Of a DNA stretch of 56,495 nucleotides, positions 16,737-25,268 are shown one piece after another. How positions within the stretch are numbered: position 1 is the first letter of the stretch; each line of letters begins with the position of its first letter. The notes beneath the pieces are model-generated. The model was given only the letters and a program-made list of their open reading frames with translations, was not told where the DNA came from and did not search any database. This DNA is from DATJZG01 sp035499295 (lineage in GTDB: Bacteria; Myxococcota; Myxococcia; Myxococcales; Anaeromyxobacteraceae). Made by a program: the position numbers and the translations under genes. Where the stretch lies: the NCBI GenBank assembly GCA_035499295.1, contig DATJZG010000062.1, positions 1 to 56,495 of the forward strand. The letters run 5' to 3'.

Positions 16737-18269
16737 TCAGGCGCTGCGCGCTCGCGCCGGCTTCTCTTCGAGCCCGCGCTCGATGGCCTCGGCGAGGGTG
16801 CGGAGCGTCCTCACGCGCGCCCACGGCTTGTCGTTCGCCTCGACGATGGTCCAGGGCGCGTGGCGGGTGCTCGTGTTCGCGATCATGTCAGCCACCGCCA
16901 GCCGGTAGAGGTCCCACTTCTCCCGGTTCCGCCAGTCCTCCTCGGTGATCTTGTATCGCTTGAATGCCAGGCGCTGGCGCTCCCGGAAGCGGCGCAGTTG
17001 CTCCTCCCGGGAGATGTGGAGCCAGAACTTCACCACGATGGTGCCGAAGTGGCCGAGCGAGAGCTCGAACTCGTTGATCTCTTGGTAGGCGCGGCGCCAC
17101 TCCGCCTCGGTGCAGAACCCCTCCACGCGCTCCACCAGCACCCGCCCGTACCAGGAGCGGTCGAAGATGGCGAAGTGGCCGGCCTTGGGGATCCGGCTCC
17201 AGAAGCGCCATAGGTAGTGGTGCCTCGCGTCCTCGCCGGCTGGAGCGGCGATGGGGATGACCGAGTAGCCTCGCGGGTCGAGGGCTCCGATGACCCGCTT
17301 GATGTTCCCGCCCTTGCCGGCCGCGTCCCAGCCCTCGTAGACCACCACCACCGGGCGGCGGCGCTCGTAGCACGCGAACTCGAGCTCGCGCAGGCGAGCC
17401 TGGTACTTCTTCACCTCCCTCTGGTAGCGCCCAGGCGCCAGCCGGGGCGACAGGTCGACGGCGTCGAGGATGGGGGTGTGGAGCTTGCGGGCCGCGCGCA
17501 ACTCGGCCTTGCGCGCCTCGGGGCCTGGGGGATGGGAGGTGGCCGGGCGGGCGGGCGGGAGGGCCGAGACCGCCGCCTCCATGGCGCGGCCGACCTCGTC
17601 GAGCACCTTGAGGCGGCGGTAGTACTTGTCGGTCGCCTCCACCACCACCCAGGGGGCCTGGGCGGTGTTCGTCCGCTCCAGCATCTCCTCGGCGGCCTCG
17701 AAGTAGGCGGGGTAGCGCCGGTGGGCCTTCCAGTCTTGCTTGGTGATGCGCCAGCGGTCGAACTTGCTCTGCTCGATCTTCTTGAACCTCCGCCGCTGCT
17801 CGTCGGCGGAGATGTGGAGCCAGAACTTGACCACCAGGGCGCCGTCGTCCGCCATCTCGCGCTCGAACGCGTTGATCTCCGCGTAGGCCTGCTGCCAGAC
17901 CGAGCGCGGGGCGTCTCCCTCGACCCGGTCGACGAGGACGCGGTGGTACCAGGAGCGATCGAAGATTGCGATCTCGCCCCGTGCGGGGGCGCGGATCCAG
18001 AAGCGCCACAGGAAGGGGCGCAGCGCCTCCTCGGGCGTCGGGGCGTGGGTGGCGTGCACCTTGTAGCCCCGCGGGTCGAGGCGGCCGACGAGCTTCTCGA
18101 TGGTGTCGCCCTTGCCAGCCGCGTCCCACCCCTCGATCACGATCACGGTAGGGGCGCGGGCCTGGTACACCCGGCGCTGGAGCTGCTCCAGGCGGTCGCG
18201 CGACGCCCGGAAGGCCTTCTCGTAGGCCTGCCGGTCGACGGACCGCCCCAGGTCGACCATCTCCAGCAT
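16737..18269 (-). CDS. pap: Polyphosphate:AMP phosphotransferase (two-domain PPK2 class II)
   Basis: A 510-residue enzyme that makes ADP from AMP using polyphosphate. Two tandem PPK2 domains are evident. The first (residues 1-245) has Walker A 'EGWDAAGKGDTIEKL', lid 'HATHAPTPEE' and 'FDRSWYHRVLVDRVEG'. The second (about 270-505) has 'EGWDAAGKGGNIKRV' and 'FDRSWYGRVLVERVEG'. Two fused domains with both P-loops intact are characteristic of the class II AMP phosphotransferase (PAP/PapA). Both domains keep 'KFWLHIS' and the 'ITxxDWxxR' helix. It stands alone, convergent with the GH92 gene. Confidence 0.92.
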   Translation of the reverse strand: MLEMVDLGRSVDRQAYEKAFRASRDRLEQLQRRVYQARAPTVIVIEGWDAAGKGDTIEKLVGRLDPRGYKVHATHAPTPEEALRPFLWRFWIRAPARGEIAIFDRSWYHRVLVDRVEGDAPRSVWQQAYAEINAFEREMADDGALVVKFWLHISADEQRRRFKKIEQSKFDRWRITKQDWKAHRRYPAYFEAAEEMLERTNTAQAPWVVVEATDKYYRRLKVLDEVGRAMEAAVSALPPARPATSHPPGPEARKAELRAARKLHTPILDAVDLSPRLAPGRYQREVKKYQARLRELEFACYERRRPVVVVYEGWDAAGKGGNIKRVIGALDPRGYSVIPIAAPAGEDARHHYLWRFWSRIPKAGHFAIFDRSWYGRVLVERVEGFCTEAEWRRAYQEINEFELSLGHFGTIVVKFWLHISREEQLRRFRERQRLAFKRYKITEEDWRNREKWDLYRLAVADMIANTSTRHAPWTIVEANDKPWARVRTLRTLAEAIERGLEEKPARARSA

Positions 18270-18350
18270 GAATCCCTCCGCTCTCTCGCGAGGAGACCAC
18301 GAGTCGGGAGGAGGGTCGAAAAATCGGTCGGCGCCGGCTCGCGCGGGGCG

Positions 18351-19718
18351 CTATCCCGGCGCGGCCGGGAGGTCGGCCTCGAAGGAGACGTTCCAGCCCG
18401 GGCGGTCTCGCACCGCGATGGACCCGCCGTGCGCCTCGGCCACCAGGCGGCACAGGTAGAGGCCGAGTCCGGCGTTGCGCCAGTCGCGCCGCCCCTGGCT
18501 CACGTGTTTCTCGAAGATGTAGGCCCGCGCCTCCTCCGGGACCGGCGGACCGGTGTTGCGCACGGCGATGCGGAGGCCGGCGTCGAGGGGCTCCGCCGAG
18601 AGCTCGATCCGGTCGCCCTCCCCCACGTGCCGGATGGCGTTCGAGAGGAGGTTGTCGATCATGCGCCGGACGAGGGGCCCGTCGAGCGAGGCCCGGGCTT
18701 CCGGTGCCCTGACCTCGAGCCGGACGGCGCTCCCCGCCCGCGCCTCCGCCGCCCGGACGGCGCTCACCAGGAGCGGCTTCACCTCCACCGGCGCGGCCTC
18801 CGCCGCCAGCCCCTCCTCCAGGCGGGAGACGACGAGCAGGTCCCCGATCATCTCCGAGAGGCGCTCGGTCTCCTCGCGCGCGATCTGGAGCGCCTCCGCC
18901 GCCTCCGGGAGCTCCACCGCCGGCCCGAGCGCCTCCAGGCTCAGCCCCACGGTGGCCACCGGGTTCCGCAGGTCGTGGACGATGAGCTGGGTGAGGGTCT
19001 GCGCCTGGGCCTGCGCCCGGCGGAGGGCCTCCTCGGCCCGCTGGAGCTCGTCGCGGTGCCTCCGGATCACCTTGCCGCTGTAGGCCTCGACGGCGGTCCG
19101 CGCCGCCAGGTCCACCAGGCGCGCGCCGGCCCAGGTGACGGCGAGCGAGAAGGCCACCAGGGTGACGAGGATCTGGCTCGCGGAGCTCACCGGCATCTCC
19201 GAGCGGGCGGCGAGGAGCGCCAGGTACGCGCAGCAGGTGAAGGCGAGCAGGCCCACCGCCCTGCGCGGAAGCGTCAGGGCGGCGAAGAGCAGCATGAGCT
19301 CGAACACCCCCATGAAGTAGACCGTCCCGGTCTCGGCATCCGGCCGCCCGGCGGCGCGCCACGCCCCGATGAAGACGGCAGCGAAGTCGGAGAGGGCCCC
19401 GGCGTAGAGGGCGGCCTGCATCGACCGGCGCCGCAAGAGGAACCACAGGACCCCCACCGCCACGAGGATGTGGACGAGGTTGATGCCGATGCCGACCGGC
19501 ATCGGAGCCTCGCGGTAGCGGACCCACGCGTAGGCGTAGAGGGCGAGCGTCACGATGCGCAGGGCGACCCGGAACCAGGCGAGGACGAGCCCGTTCGCGA
19601 GGCGCACGTCGACGACGTTCCGCCGGATGTACTCCGCCAGCTCGGCGCGGTCGGAGTCCGGCGACGGGCCCGCCGCGGCCGCCTTCTCCTCTCCCCGGGT
19701 CTCGCGCGCCGGGCTCAC
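18351..19718 (-). CDS. Membrane-bound sensor histidine kinase
   Basis: About 455 residues from GTG 19718 (a TTG at 19727 is an alternative). The N-terminal half (residues 40-220) has about six membrane helices and no recognised ligand domain. A helical linker rich in Arg and Glu follows, then the kinase core: H-box 'LIVHDLRNPVATVGLSLEAL', N-box 'RMIDNLLSNAIRHVG', 'IAVRNTGPPVPEEARAYIFE', and G-box 'NAGLGLYLCRLVAEAHGG'. The phosphorylated His is in 'IVHDLRNP'. It is divergent from a FixJ-type response regulator across about 70 bp, so they are a likely two-component pair with shared promoter region. The signal is unknown. Confidence 0.9.
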   Translation of the reverse strand: MSPARETRGEEKAAAAGPSPDSDRAELAEYIRRNVVDVRLANGLVLAWFRVALRIVTLALYAYAWVRYREAPMPVGIGINLVHILVAVGVLWFLLRRRSMQAALYAGALSDFAAVFIGAWRAAGRPDAETGTVYFMGVFELMLLFAALTLPRRAVGLLAFTCCAYLALLAARSEMPVSSASQILVTLVAFSLAVTWAGARLVDLAARTAVEAYSGKVIRRHRDELQRAEEALRRAQAQAQTLTQLIVHDLRNPVATVGLSLEALGPAVELPEAAEALQIAREETERLSEMIGDLLVVSRLEEGLAAEAAPVEVKPLLVSAVRAAEARAGSAVRLEVRAPEARASLDGPLVRRMIDNLLSNAIRHVGEGDRIELSAEPLDAGLRIAVRNTGPPVPEEARAYIFEKHVSQGRRDWRNAGLGLYLCRLVAEAHGGSIAVRDRPGWNVSFEADLPAAPG

Positions 19719-19790
19719 CGCGAGCAATGTAGCGCGAACCGGGCGGGGCGTCCCGGGGTCGGGTTGACCACGGACCGGAGGTGCGGCAGG

Positions 19791-20411
19791 TTGAGCGGCA
19801 TGGCGTTGCCGCTGGGGACGCGCGTGTGCGTGGTCGACGACGACCCGGCCTTCCGCCGGACCCTGGAGGGGTTCCTGCGCGCTGCCGGGCTCGAGGTGGA
19901 GACCTTCGGCTCGCCCGGCGAGTTCCTCGCCCGCCCCTCCGGGCCGGCCACCGCCTGCCTGGTCCTCGACCTGCAGATGCCGGGGATGAGCGGCCTCGAG
20001 CTCCAGGAGGCGCTCGCCGGGGCGGCGGCGACCCTGCCCATCGTCTTCGTGAGCGGCACCGCCGACGTGCGTTCGAGCGTGAAGGCGATGCGCTCGGGCG
20101 CCGCCGACTTCCTGGAAAAGCCCTTCGACGGGGCCGAGCTCCTGCAGGCCATCGAGCGCGCGGTGGCGCGTGGAGCGGCGGAGCGCGCCGAGCGCCAGTC
20201 GCGGGCGGAGGGCCGCTCCCTCCTCGAGCGCCTCACCCCGAGGGAGCGCCAGGTCTGCGACCTCGTCGCCCAGGGGCTGCTCAACAAGCAGATCGCCGCC
20301 CTGATGGGGACGAGCGAGCACACCGTCAAGGTGCACCGGGCCCACGCGCTCCAGAAGCTCGGGGCGAACTCGGTCCCGGACCTGGTTCGCCTCCTCGATC
20401 GCTCCCGGTGA
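19791..20411 (+). CDS. FixJ-family response regulator (REC + LuxR-type HTH)
   Basis: About 206 residues. TTG 19791 sits 8 nt after GGAGGT (19777-19782) and is preferred; ATG 19800 in the same frame is the alternative. The receiver domain shows the acidic pair 'VVDDDPAF', the phosphoacceptor Asp in 'CLVLDLQMPGMSG', the Ser/Thr in 'VFVSGTADV' and the Lys in 'FLEKPFD'. The C-terminal LuxR/GerE HTH reads 'LTPRERQVCDLVAQGLLNKQ' followed by 'GTSEHTVKVHRA'. It probably receives phosphate from the divergent kinase next to it. Its targets are unknown; autoregulation of the short shared promoter region is possible. Confidence 0.92.
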   Translation: MSGMALPLGTRVCVVDDDPAFRRTLEGFLRAAGLEVETFGSPGEFLARPSGPATACLVLDLQMPGMSGLELQEALAGAAATLPIVFVSGTADVRSSVKAMRSGAADFLEKPFDGAELLQAIERAVARGAAERAERQSRAEGRSLLERLTPRERQVCDLVAQGLLNKQIAALMGTSEHTVKVHRAHALQKLGANSVPDLVRLLDRSR

Positions 20412-20427
20412 CCGCCCTCGCGGCCCA

Positions 20428-21069
20428 TCACCGACCGGGACGCCGCAGCCGGCGGCGCGCCTCCTCGACCGCGGGGCGCGCGTGACAGCCGTCCAGGTGA
20501 TCGTCGACGAGCCCCATCGCCTGCATGAAGGCGTAGGCGGTGGTCGGCCCCACGAACTTCCACCCGCGCCGCTTCAGGTCCTTCGACAGGGCCTGCGCCT
20601 CGGGCGAGGTCTTGAGCGCCCGGAGGACCGCCCAGGTGACGCGGCGCGGACGCGAGCCCGGGGCGGGCTCGAATCGCCAGAAGTAGGCGGCGAGCGACCC
20701 GAACTCCCCGACGACCTCGAGCGCGCCGCGGGCGTTCTCGATGGCGCCCTCGATCTTCCCGCGGTGCCGGACGATGGAAGGGTCCGAGAGGAGGCGGGCC
20801 ACGTCCCTCGCCCCGAAGCGCGCCACCGCCCGCGGATCGAACCCGGCGAAGGCGCGCCGGAAGGACTCGCGCTTGCGGAGGATGGTGAGCCAGGAGAGCC
20901 CCGACTGGAACCCCTCCAGGCAGATCTTCTCGAATAGGCGCCGGTCGTCGGTGACCGGGAAGCCCCACTCCCGGTCGTGGTAGGCCCGGTACTCCTCCGG
21001 GTCGACCCCCCAGAAGCACCTTCGCTTCCCGTCCTCGCCGCGCACCAGCCCGGTCTTCCGCTCGCCCAC
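20428..21069 (-). CDS. tag: DNA-3-methyladenine glycosylase I
   Basis: A 213-residue base-excision repair enzyme removing 3-methyladenine. Near the start it has 'RRCFWGVDPEEYRAYHDREWG', holding the Cys and His zinc ligands, then 'FEKICLEGFQSGLSWLTIL' with the base-recognition Glu and Trp. 'KFVGPTTAYAFMQAMGLVDD' and 'HLDGCHARP' near the C-terminus supply the remaining zinc ligands (His and Cys). All four ligands of the HhH-like Tag zinc snap are present. Its stop is 17 bp from the convergent response regulator stop. Confidence 0.95.
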   Translation of the reverse strand: MGERKTGLVRGEDGKRRCFWGVDPEEYRAYHDREWGFPVTDDRRLFEKICLEGFQSGLSWLTILRKRESFRRAFAGFDPRAVARFGARDVARLLSDPSIVRHRGKIEGAIENARGALEVVGEFGSLAAYFWRFEPAPGSRPRRVTWAVLRALKTSPEAQALSKDLKRRGWKFVGPTTAYAFMQAMGLVDDHLDGCHARPAVEEARRRLRRPGR

Positions 21070-21159
21070 CGCACACCTCCGGCGCGCCGATGATAGCGGC
21101 CCGTTGCGGTGACGGCACGCGCTGGCGCATCATGTCCCCCCTCGCTCGAGGAGGCACGC

Positions 21160-21942
21160 ATGGACGCCCAGAAGTTGAACGCCGAGCTGGAGAAGCACCT
21201 GCGGGTCGGGACCTTTCCGGTGGGGATCCGGTCGCTGCGCGCCGGCGAGCCACTTCCCTCCAAGGCGAAGCGCCCGCACAAGCAACTCGGCATGAAGGTC
21301 GCCATCTGCCAGTCCATCGGCCTCGCGCGCCGCTACGGCTGGACCCTCGCCTTCGACGGCGAGGATCTCTCCTGCCCCATCGCCAAGGCGGTCTTCGGCT
21401 TCGAGGAGCGGAACGACTACTACGCCTCCGGCGCGCTCGCCGACGGCATGTACGCCTCCTGCCGCGAGGCCGGCGCGCGCTTCGAGGACGCGCTCGCCAA
21501 GTACCAGCCGCACGAGGTCGCCTACGTGGTCGTCGGCCCGCTCGGCCGCATCGACTTCGAGCCGGAGACGGTGCTGGTGTACGGAAACTCGGCCCAGGTG
21601 CTGCGCCTCCTCAACGCCTGCCTCTTCGAGAAGGGGGGAAGCCTGAAGGCCGAGTTCTCCGGGCGGGGCGACTGCTCCGACATCGTCATCCGCACCGGCA
21701 AGACCGGCGAGCCGCAAGTGATCCTGCCGTGCTACGGCGACCGGATCTTCGGCCTGACCGCCGACGACGAGATGGCCTTCACTTTCCCCTTCGCCATGGC
21801 GGAGAAGGTGGTGAAGGGGCTCGAGGGCACGCACGCCGGCGGCGTCCGCTACCCGGTCCCGGTGTTCCTGCGCTTCCAGGCGGAGTTCCCGAAGTCGTAC
21901 CAGGAGCTCGAGCGCCTCTGGAACGAGGCGAAGGAGCCCTGA
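21160..21942 (+). CDS. DUF169 domain protein
   Basis: A 260-residue cytoplasmic protein; ATG 21160 has GAGGAGG upstream, so the more upstream ATG at 21109 is not used. The sequence matches DUF169: 'FPVGIRSL', 'MKVAICQSIGLARRYGWTLA', 'LSCPIAKAVFGFEE', 'VVVGPLGRIDFEPETVLVYG', and a later 'FSGRGDCSDIV'. Conserved cysteines at these sites suggest binding of a metal or cofactor, but the function of the family is unknown; members are common in anaerobes. It appears monocistronic. Confidence 0.88.
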   Translation: MDAQKLNAELEKHLRVGTFPVGIRSLRAGEPLPSKAKRPHKQLGMKVAICQSIGLARRYGWTLAFDGEDLSCPIAKAVFGFEERNDYYASGALADGMYASCREAGARFEDALAKYQPHEVAYVVVGPLGRIDFEPETVLVYGNSAQVLRLLNACLFEKGGSLKAEFSGRGDCSDIVIRTGKTGEPQVILPCYGDRIFGLTADDEMAFTFPFAMAEKVVKGLEGTHAGGVRYPVPVFLRFQAEFPKSYQELERLWNEAKEP

Positions 21943-21985
21943 GCCAGCCGGGCCGGCCGGCCCCCCGCTCCCCTCGCTCTCCCCG

Positions 21986-23422
21986 CTAGCCGGCCCGCCT
22001 CGCCTTCGAGCGGCCGGCCGGCCCGACGGCTGCCGGCAGCGCGGCCAGCTCGGGAGGACCCTGCTCCCCGGCGAGGAGCGCGGCGAGCCACACCGAGGCC
22101 AGCACCGACACCGGGATGAGCTGGCGGTGCACGGTCCCCTGGTTGAGCGTGTACTCCGGGAAGAGCCACAGCGAGGTCACCCCGGCCTGCAGCAGCAGCA
22201 CGGCGACCGCGCCGAGCGCCCAGGCGAGCCGCCGCCCGACGATCTCGCGCAGCCGCAGGGCGACGGCGACCGGCAGGACCCAGTAGAGGATCCCGGCGCT
22301 CCCGGAGCTGAAGACGGCCCAGAGGAACGGCGGGAGGGCGGCGGCGGCGCTGACCCCGGGCCCTGCGCCCGGCACCGTCGCGGGGGGCGCCGCGGCCGCT
22401 TTGTGGACCGCCATGCGGAGGAAGGGAAAGGCGCCCTCCACCCCCACCGAGGCCACCCGGGCGCCGACGACGAGGAGGTAGGGCAGGCAGAGCAGTCCCA
22501 GCCGGGCGAGGAGCCTGCGGTCGGAGCGACGCGACTCCCAGGCGACCTGGAGGACGAGCACCAGGCCCACGGCGCCGGCAACGAGTTCCCCCTCGCGCTT
22601 CACCATGGCGGCGGCGAGGAGGAGGAGGAGGGCCCGCTCCGCGTCTGCGCCCCTCCCCTCGAGCCCGAACTCGAGGAAGAAGAAGAAGGCGGCGCCGAGG
22701 TAGAGAGCGAGCGTCGCGTCCGCGTAGGTGGTGGTGCAGTGGTAGACGAAGAGCGGCAGCGAGAGCGCGGCGAAGGCGGCCGCCCACCCGCGCTCGGGCC
22801 GCCCCCGCGACGAGGCGAGCGCCACCGCCAGCGCCAGGAAGGCGACGAGGCTCACCAGGATCGCCCCGTTCACGTGAAAGTGGTCGACGGCGCCGGTGAG
22901 CCTCCATCCCAGGGAGGGGACGTAGCTCGGCACCGGCCCGGCCATGGTGAGCACCTCACGCGCCTCCGGCCCGAAGACGTCCCGGAAGGCGAGGACGGGA
23001 GCGAAGGCGCGGACCCGGAAGCCGTCGTCGGTCTGCGTGGGCGTGTTCACCCCCTGGAGCACGACCACCGCCGTCGTCGCCCCCACGTAGGCGGCGAGGA
23101 GCGCGAAGAGCCAAGCCGGGCGCGGGAGCCAGCGCCCGCCCGGGGGCGGGACCGAGGCCGCGGGCGCCGGGCCCCCGCGCCGGAGGAGCGCCCGGAGGGC
23201 GAGCGCCGTCACCGGCAGCGCCAGGACCGCGAGCGCGGTGGCGGCGGTATAGCGGACCCCGGCGAGGAAGCGCAGCGCGAAGGACCCCATCGCGAAGCCG
23301 CCTGTCCCGGCGAACCAGGAGAGGGGGAGGTCAACGGCCCACCGACCGGTGCGCAGGCGCAGGGCCGAGAGGAGCGAGAGCCCGCTCCCGAGGAGCAGGG
23401 CGACGGCGAGGAGGAAGCTCAT
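21986..23422 (-). CDS. Polytopic membrane protein, glycosyltransferase-39-like architecture
   Basis: A 478-residue protein with roughly eleven membrane helices, ATG at 23422 overlapping the stop of the upstream gene (ATGA). After two helices comes an extended loop ('GVNTPTQTDDGFRVRAFAPV') with an acidic Asp-Asp, followed by more helices and a Lys/Arg/Glu loop ('AAMVKREGE'). This arrangement (early acidic loop, many helices) is reminiscent of GT-C lipid-linked glycosyltransferases, but no diagnostic motif was confirmed. It ends with a basic tail. Being coupled to another membrane protein, the two probably act together in surface glycan or lipid assembly; this is inference. Confidence 0.65.
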   Translation of the reverse strand: MSFLLAVALLLGSGLSLLSALRLRTGRWAVDLPLSWFAGTGGFAMGSFALRFLAGVRYTAATALAVLALPVTALALRALLRRGGPAPAASVPPPGGRWLPRPAWLFALLAAYVGATTAVVVLQGVNTPTQTDDGFRVRAFAPVLAFRDVFGPEAREVLTMAGPVPSYVPSLGWRLTGAVDHFHVNGAILVSLVAFLALAVALASSRGRPERGWAAAFAALSLPLFVYHCTTTYADATLALYLGAAFFFFLEFGLEGRGADAERALLLLLAAAMVKREGELVAGAVGLVLVLQVAWESRRSDRRLLARLGLLCLPYLLVVGARVASVGVEGAFPFLRMAVHKAAAAPPATVPGAGPGVSAAAALPPFLWAVFSSGSAGILYWVLPVAVALRLREIVGRRLAWALGAVAVLLLQAGVTSLWLFPEYTLNQGTVHRQLIPVSVLASVWLAALLAGEQGPPELAALPAAVGPAGRSKARRAG

Positions 23423-24567
23423 CGGCGACGGGCGATGTAGGCGTTGTCGCTCACCTCGGCGACCCTGGAGAAACCGTCGGGAAGCGGCCGGTCGGCGTCG
23501 ATGGAGACGATGGCGTCCACCTCGTCCGGCCGGAGCCGGTCGACCCCGGCGAGGCCAACGTACTCCCGCTCCCCAGGCCGGATCGTCACGCAGCGCCTCG
23601 GGGCCAGGTTGAAGCAGAGGGCCTCGGGGGCAAACCAGTCGGGCCCGTGCCCCTCCACGGCCACCCGGTCGTCGGGGCGCAGGGTGGCGCGCGCCAGCGC
23701 CGCTAGAGCTCCCAGCTTGGGGGCGTAGGCGTAGTTCTCCCGGATCCGGGCCTCGGGGTCGAGGTGCACCGACAGGGGAGCGGCGCGGGCGAGCTTGCCG
23801 AGGAAGAGCAGGTCCGCCGGCGCGGCCACGACGAGCGCGGCGAGGGCGAGCGCCGGCGCCGGCGGCGATCGCCTGCGGGCGAGGAGGTAGCCGAGGGCCA
23901 GGATCCCGGCGAGGACCAGGAAGGCCGCCCCCAGGCGGTCGTAGAGAAAGCTCCCCTCCGCGTAGCTCCAGTAGGGAGGCTCGAGGATGTTGACGGTGGT
24001 GTACCCGATGGGCAGGGGCGCGAAGAAGACGGCGCGGTCGAGCGCCTCCCGGAGCGACGCCCGATCGGAGGGCGAGGGGCGGTAGCGCAGCCGGGTGATG
24101 ATGAAGCGCCCCGAGCCCTCGAGGAGCAGGTAGGGGATGCCCGTCCGGCTCCAGTGGGCGGTCGAGAGGAGGTCGAGGTCGAGGCGCCCCCGGCCGGGCG
24201 GCACCCGGACGTATCGGTAGGGCGGGCCGCGATGGTCGGGCAGGGAGCGGGCCGACGCATCGACGGTGAGGAAGGTGAGCAGCAGGATCCCCGACGCCTG
24301 GTACTCGATCTCGAGCTCCTCCGCGCCCTGGAGGGCGAGGAGGAGGATGCTCGCCGTCTCGACGCCGACCTCGAGACCGAGGCTGGAGGTGGCGAGGGGC
24401 ACGTTGCTCTTCGCGGCGCCGGCGAGGGCCTGGACCGGGACCTCGCGCAGCGGCGGAGACTCCGCCCGAGCGGGCGGCGCCGCGAAGGCAAGCATTGCCA
24501 CCGCCGCCGCGGCGAGCAGGCGGCGCCCGGCGGCGAGCCATGCGTGGGGGGGCGCCTCGGCGTGCAT
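23419..24567 (-). CDS. Exported/membrane protein of unknown function, coupled to the downstream membrane protein
   Basis: A 382-residue protein from ATG 24567, whose first 40 residues form a signal peptide or anchor ('LLAAAAVAMLAFAAPPARA'). A beta-rich extracytoplasmic domain (about residues 45-215) is followed by one or two helices ('AAFLVLAGILALGYLLARRR', 'ALALAALVVAAPADLLFLG'). A C-terminal periplasmic-like domain (about 290-382) has 'DDRVAVEGHGPDWFAPEALCF' and 'DAIVSIDADRPLP', resembling the C-terminal domains attached to GT-C glycosyltransferase-like membrane proteins. No name can be given. It overlaps the following membrane protein by 4 bp. Confidence 0.62.
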   Translation of the reverse strand: MHAEAPPHAWLAAGRRLLAAAAVAMLAFAAPPARAESPPLREVPVQALAGAAKSNVPLATSSLGLEVGVETASILLLALQGAEELEIEYQASGILLLTFLTVDASARSLPDHRGPPYRYVRVPPGRGRLDLDLLSTAHWSRTGIPYLLLEGSGRFIITRLRYRPSPSDRASLREALDRAVFFAPLPIGYTTVNILEPPYWSYAEGSFLYDRLGAAFLVLAGILALGYLLARRRSPPAPALALAALVVAAPADLLFLGKLARAAPLSVHLDPEARIRENYAYAPKLGALAALARATLRPDDRVAVEGHGPDWFAPEALCFNLAPRRCVTIRPGEREYVGLAGVDRLRPDEVDAIVSIDADRPLPDGFSRVAEVSDNAYIARRR

Positions 24568-24723
24568 GGGTCGCGACCGAGGACACCACAAGGGCCGCCC
24601 CTTGTCACGCCGCTCGCCGCGCGCCCCGCGGCCACCTTCTCTGCGGGTCGAGGGGAGCCGCTCGGCCTCGTTTGCCACGGGCGGCTCCACCTGCTACAGC
24701 TGCGGCGCCTCGAAAGGAGCACC

Positions 24724-25260
24724 ATGCCCGGGGAGTGGCCCGCCTACCAGGTCGTCGGGGCGTTCTTCGCGCTCGTGGTCTCGGCGGGGATCGGCCTGAA
24801 GGTCCTCGTCTCCCTCGCCAGGAAGACCATCGTGCGCCGCCACGTGGTCGTCGAGGGCTGGCTCCCGCTCGCGCCGGAGCTCGCCCGGCGGGGCGTCGAG
24901 GCTCCCGAGGTGATCGCGGCCCTGCTCGCGAGCTACGACCTCGCGCTCGAGCGGCCCGAGAAGGTGACCGCCCGGCTCCCGGCCGCGGTGGCGACCGTCT
25001 CCGACGCCCTGCAGATCCAGCTCCTCGAGATCGCGCGTCCGCTCGTGGCGCGCGCCTGGGACGAGGCGGGCGCGAGCGCCCTGCTCGACGAGCTGCGGAG
25101 CCTGCGGCCCCGGCTCGAGGGGCTGCCGGGGGTGGTGAGGGTGGGCCCGCTCTGGCCCGACGACGCGGGGACTCTGAGCCGCCTCGTCTCCCACTACGCC
25201 TCGATGGTCGCCCTTCCCCTGCCCGGCAAGAGGAGCGGGCCCGGGAAGCGTCGGGGCTAA
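24724..25260 (+). CDS. Hypothetical protein with one N-terminal membrane helix
   Basis: A 178-residue protein with ATG 24724 behind AAAGGAG. One helix (about residues 8-30, 'VVGAFFALVVSAGIGLKVLV') anchors a cytoplasmic part rich in Ala, Leu and Arg with amphipathic helices ('AARPEVIAAL'-type, 'RPLVARAWDEAGASALLDEL'). The C-terminus is strongly basic ('GKRSGPGKRRG'). No family is recognised. Ribosome site, codon use and length support a real gene. It is divergent from the coupled membrane-protein pair. Confidence 0.7.
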   Translation: MPGEWPAYQVVGAFFALVVSAGIGLKVLVSLARKTIVRRHVVVEGWLPLAPELARRGVEAPEVIAALLASYDLALERPEKVTARLPAAVATVSDALQIQLLEIARPLVARAWDEAGASALLDELRSLRPRLEGLPGVVRVGPLWPDDAGTLSRLVSHYASMVALPLPGKRSGPGKRRG

Positions 25261-25268
25261 GCTAGTCT

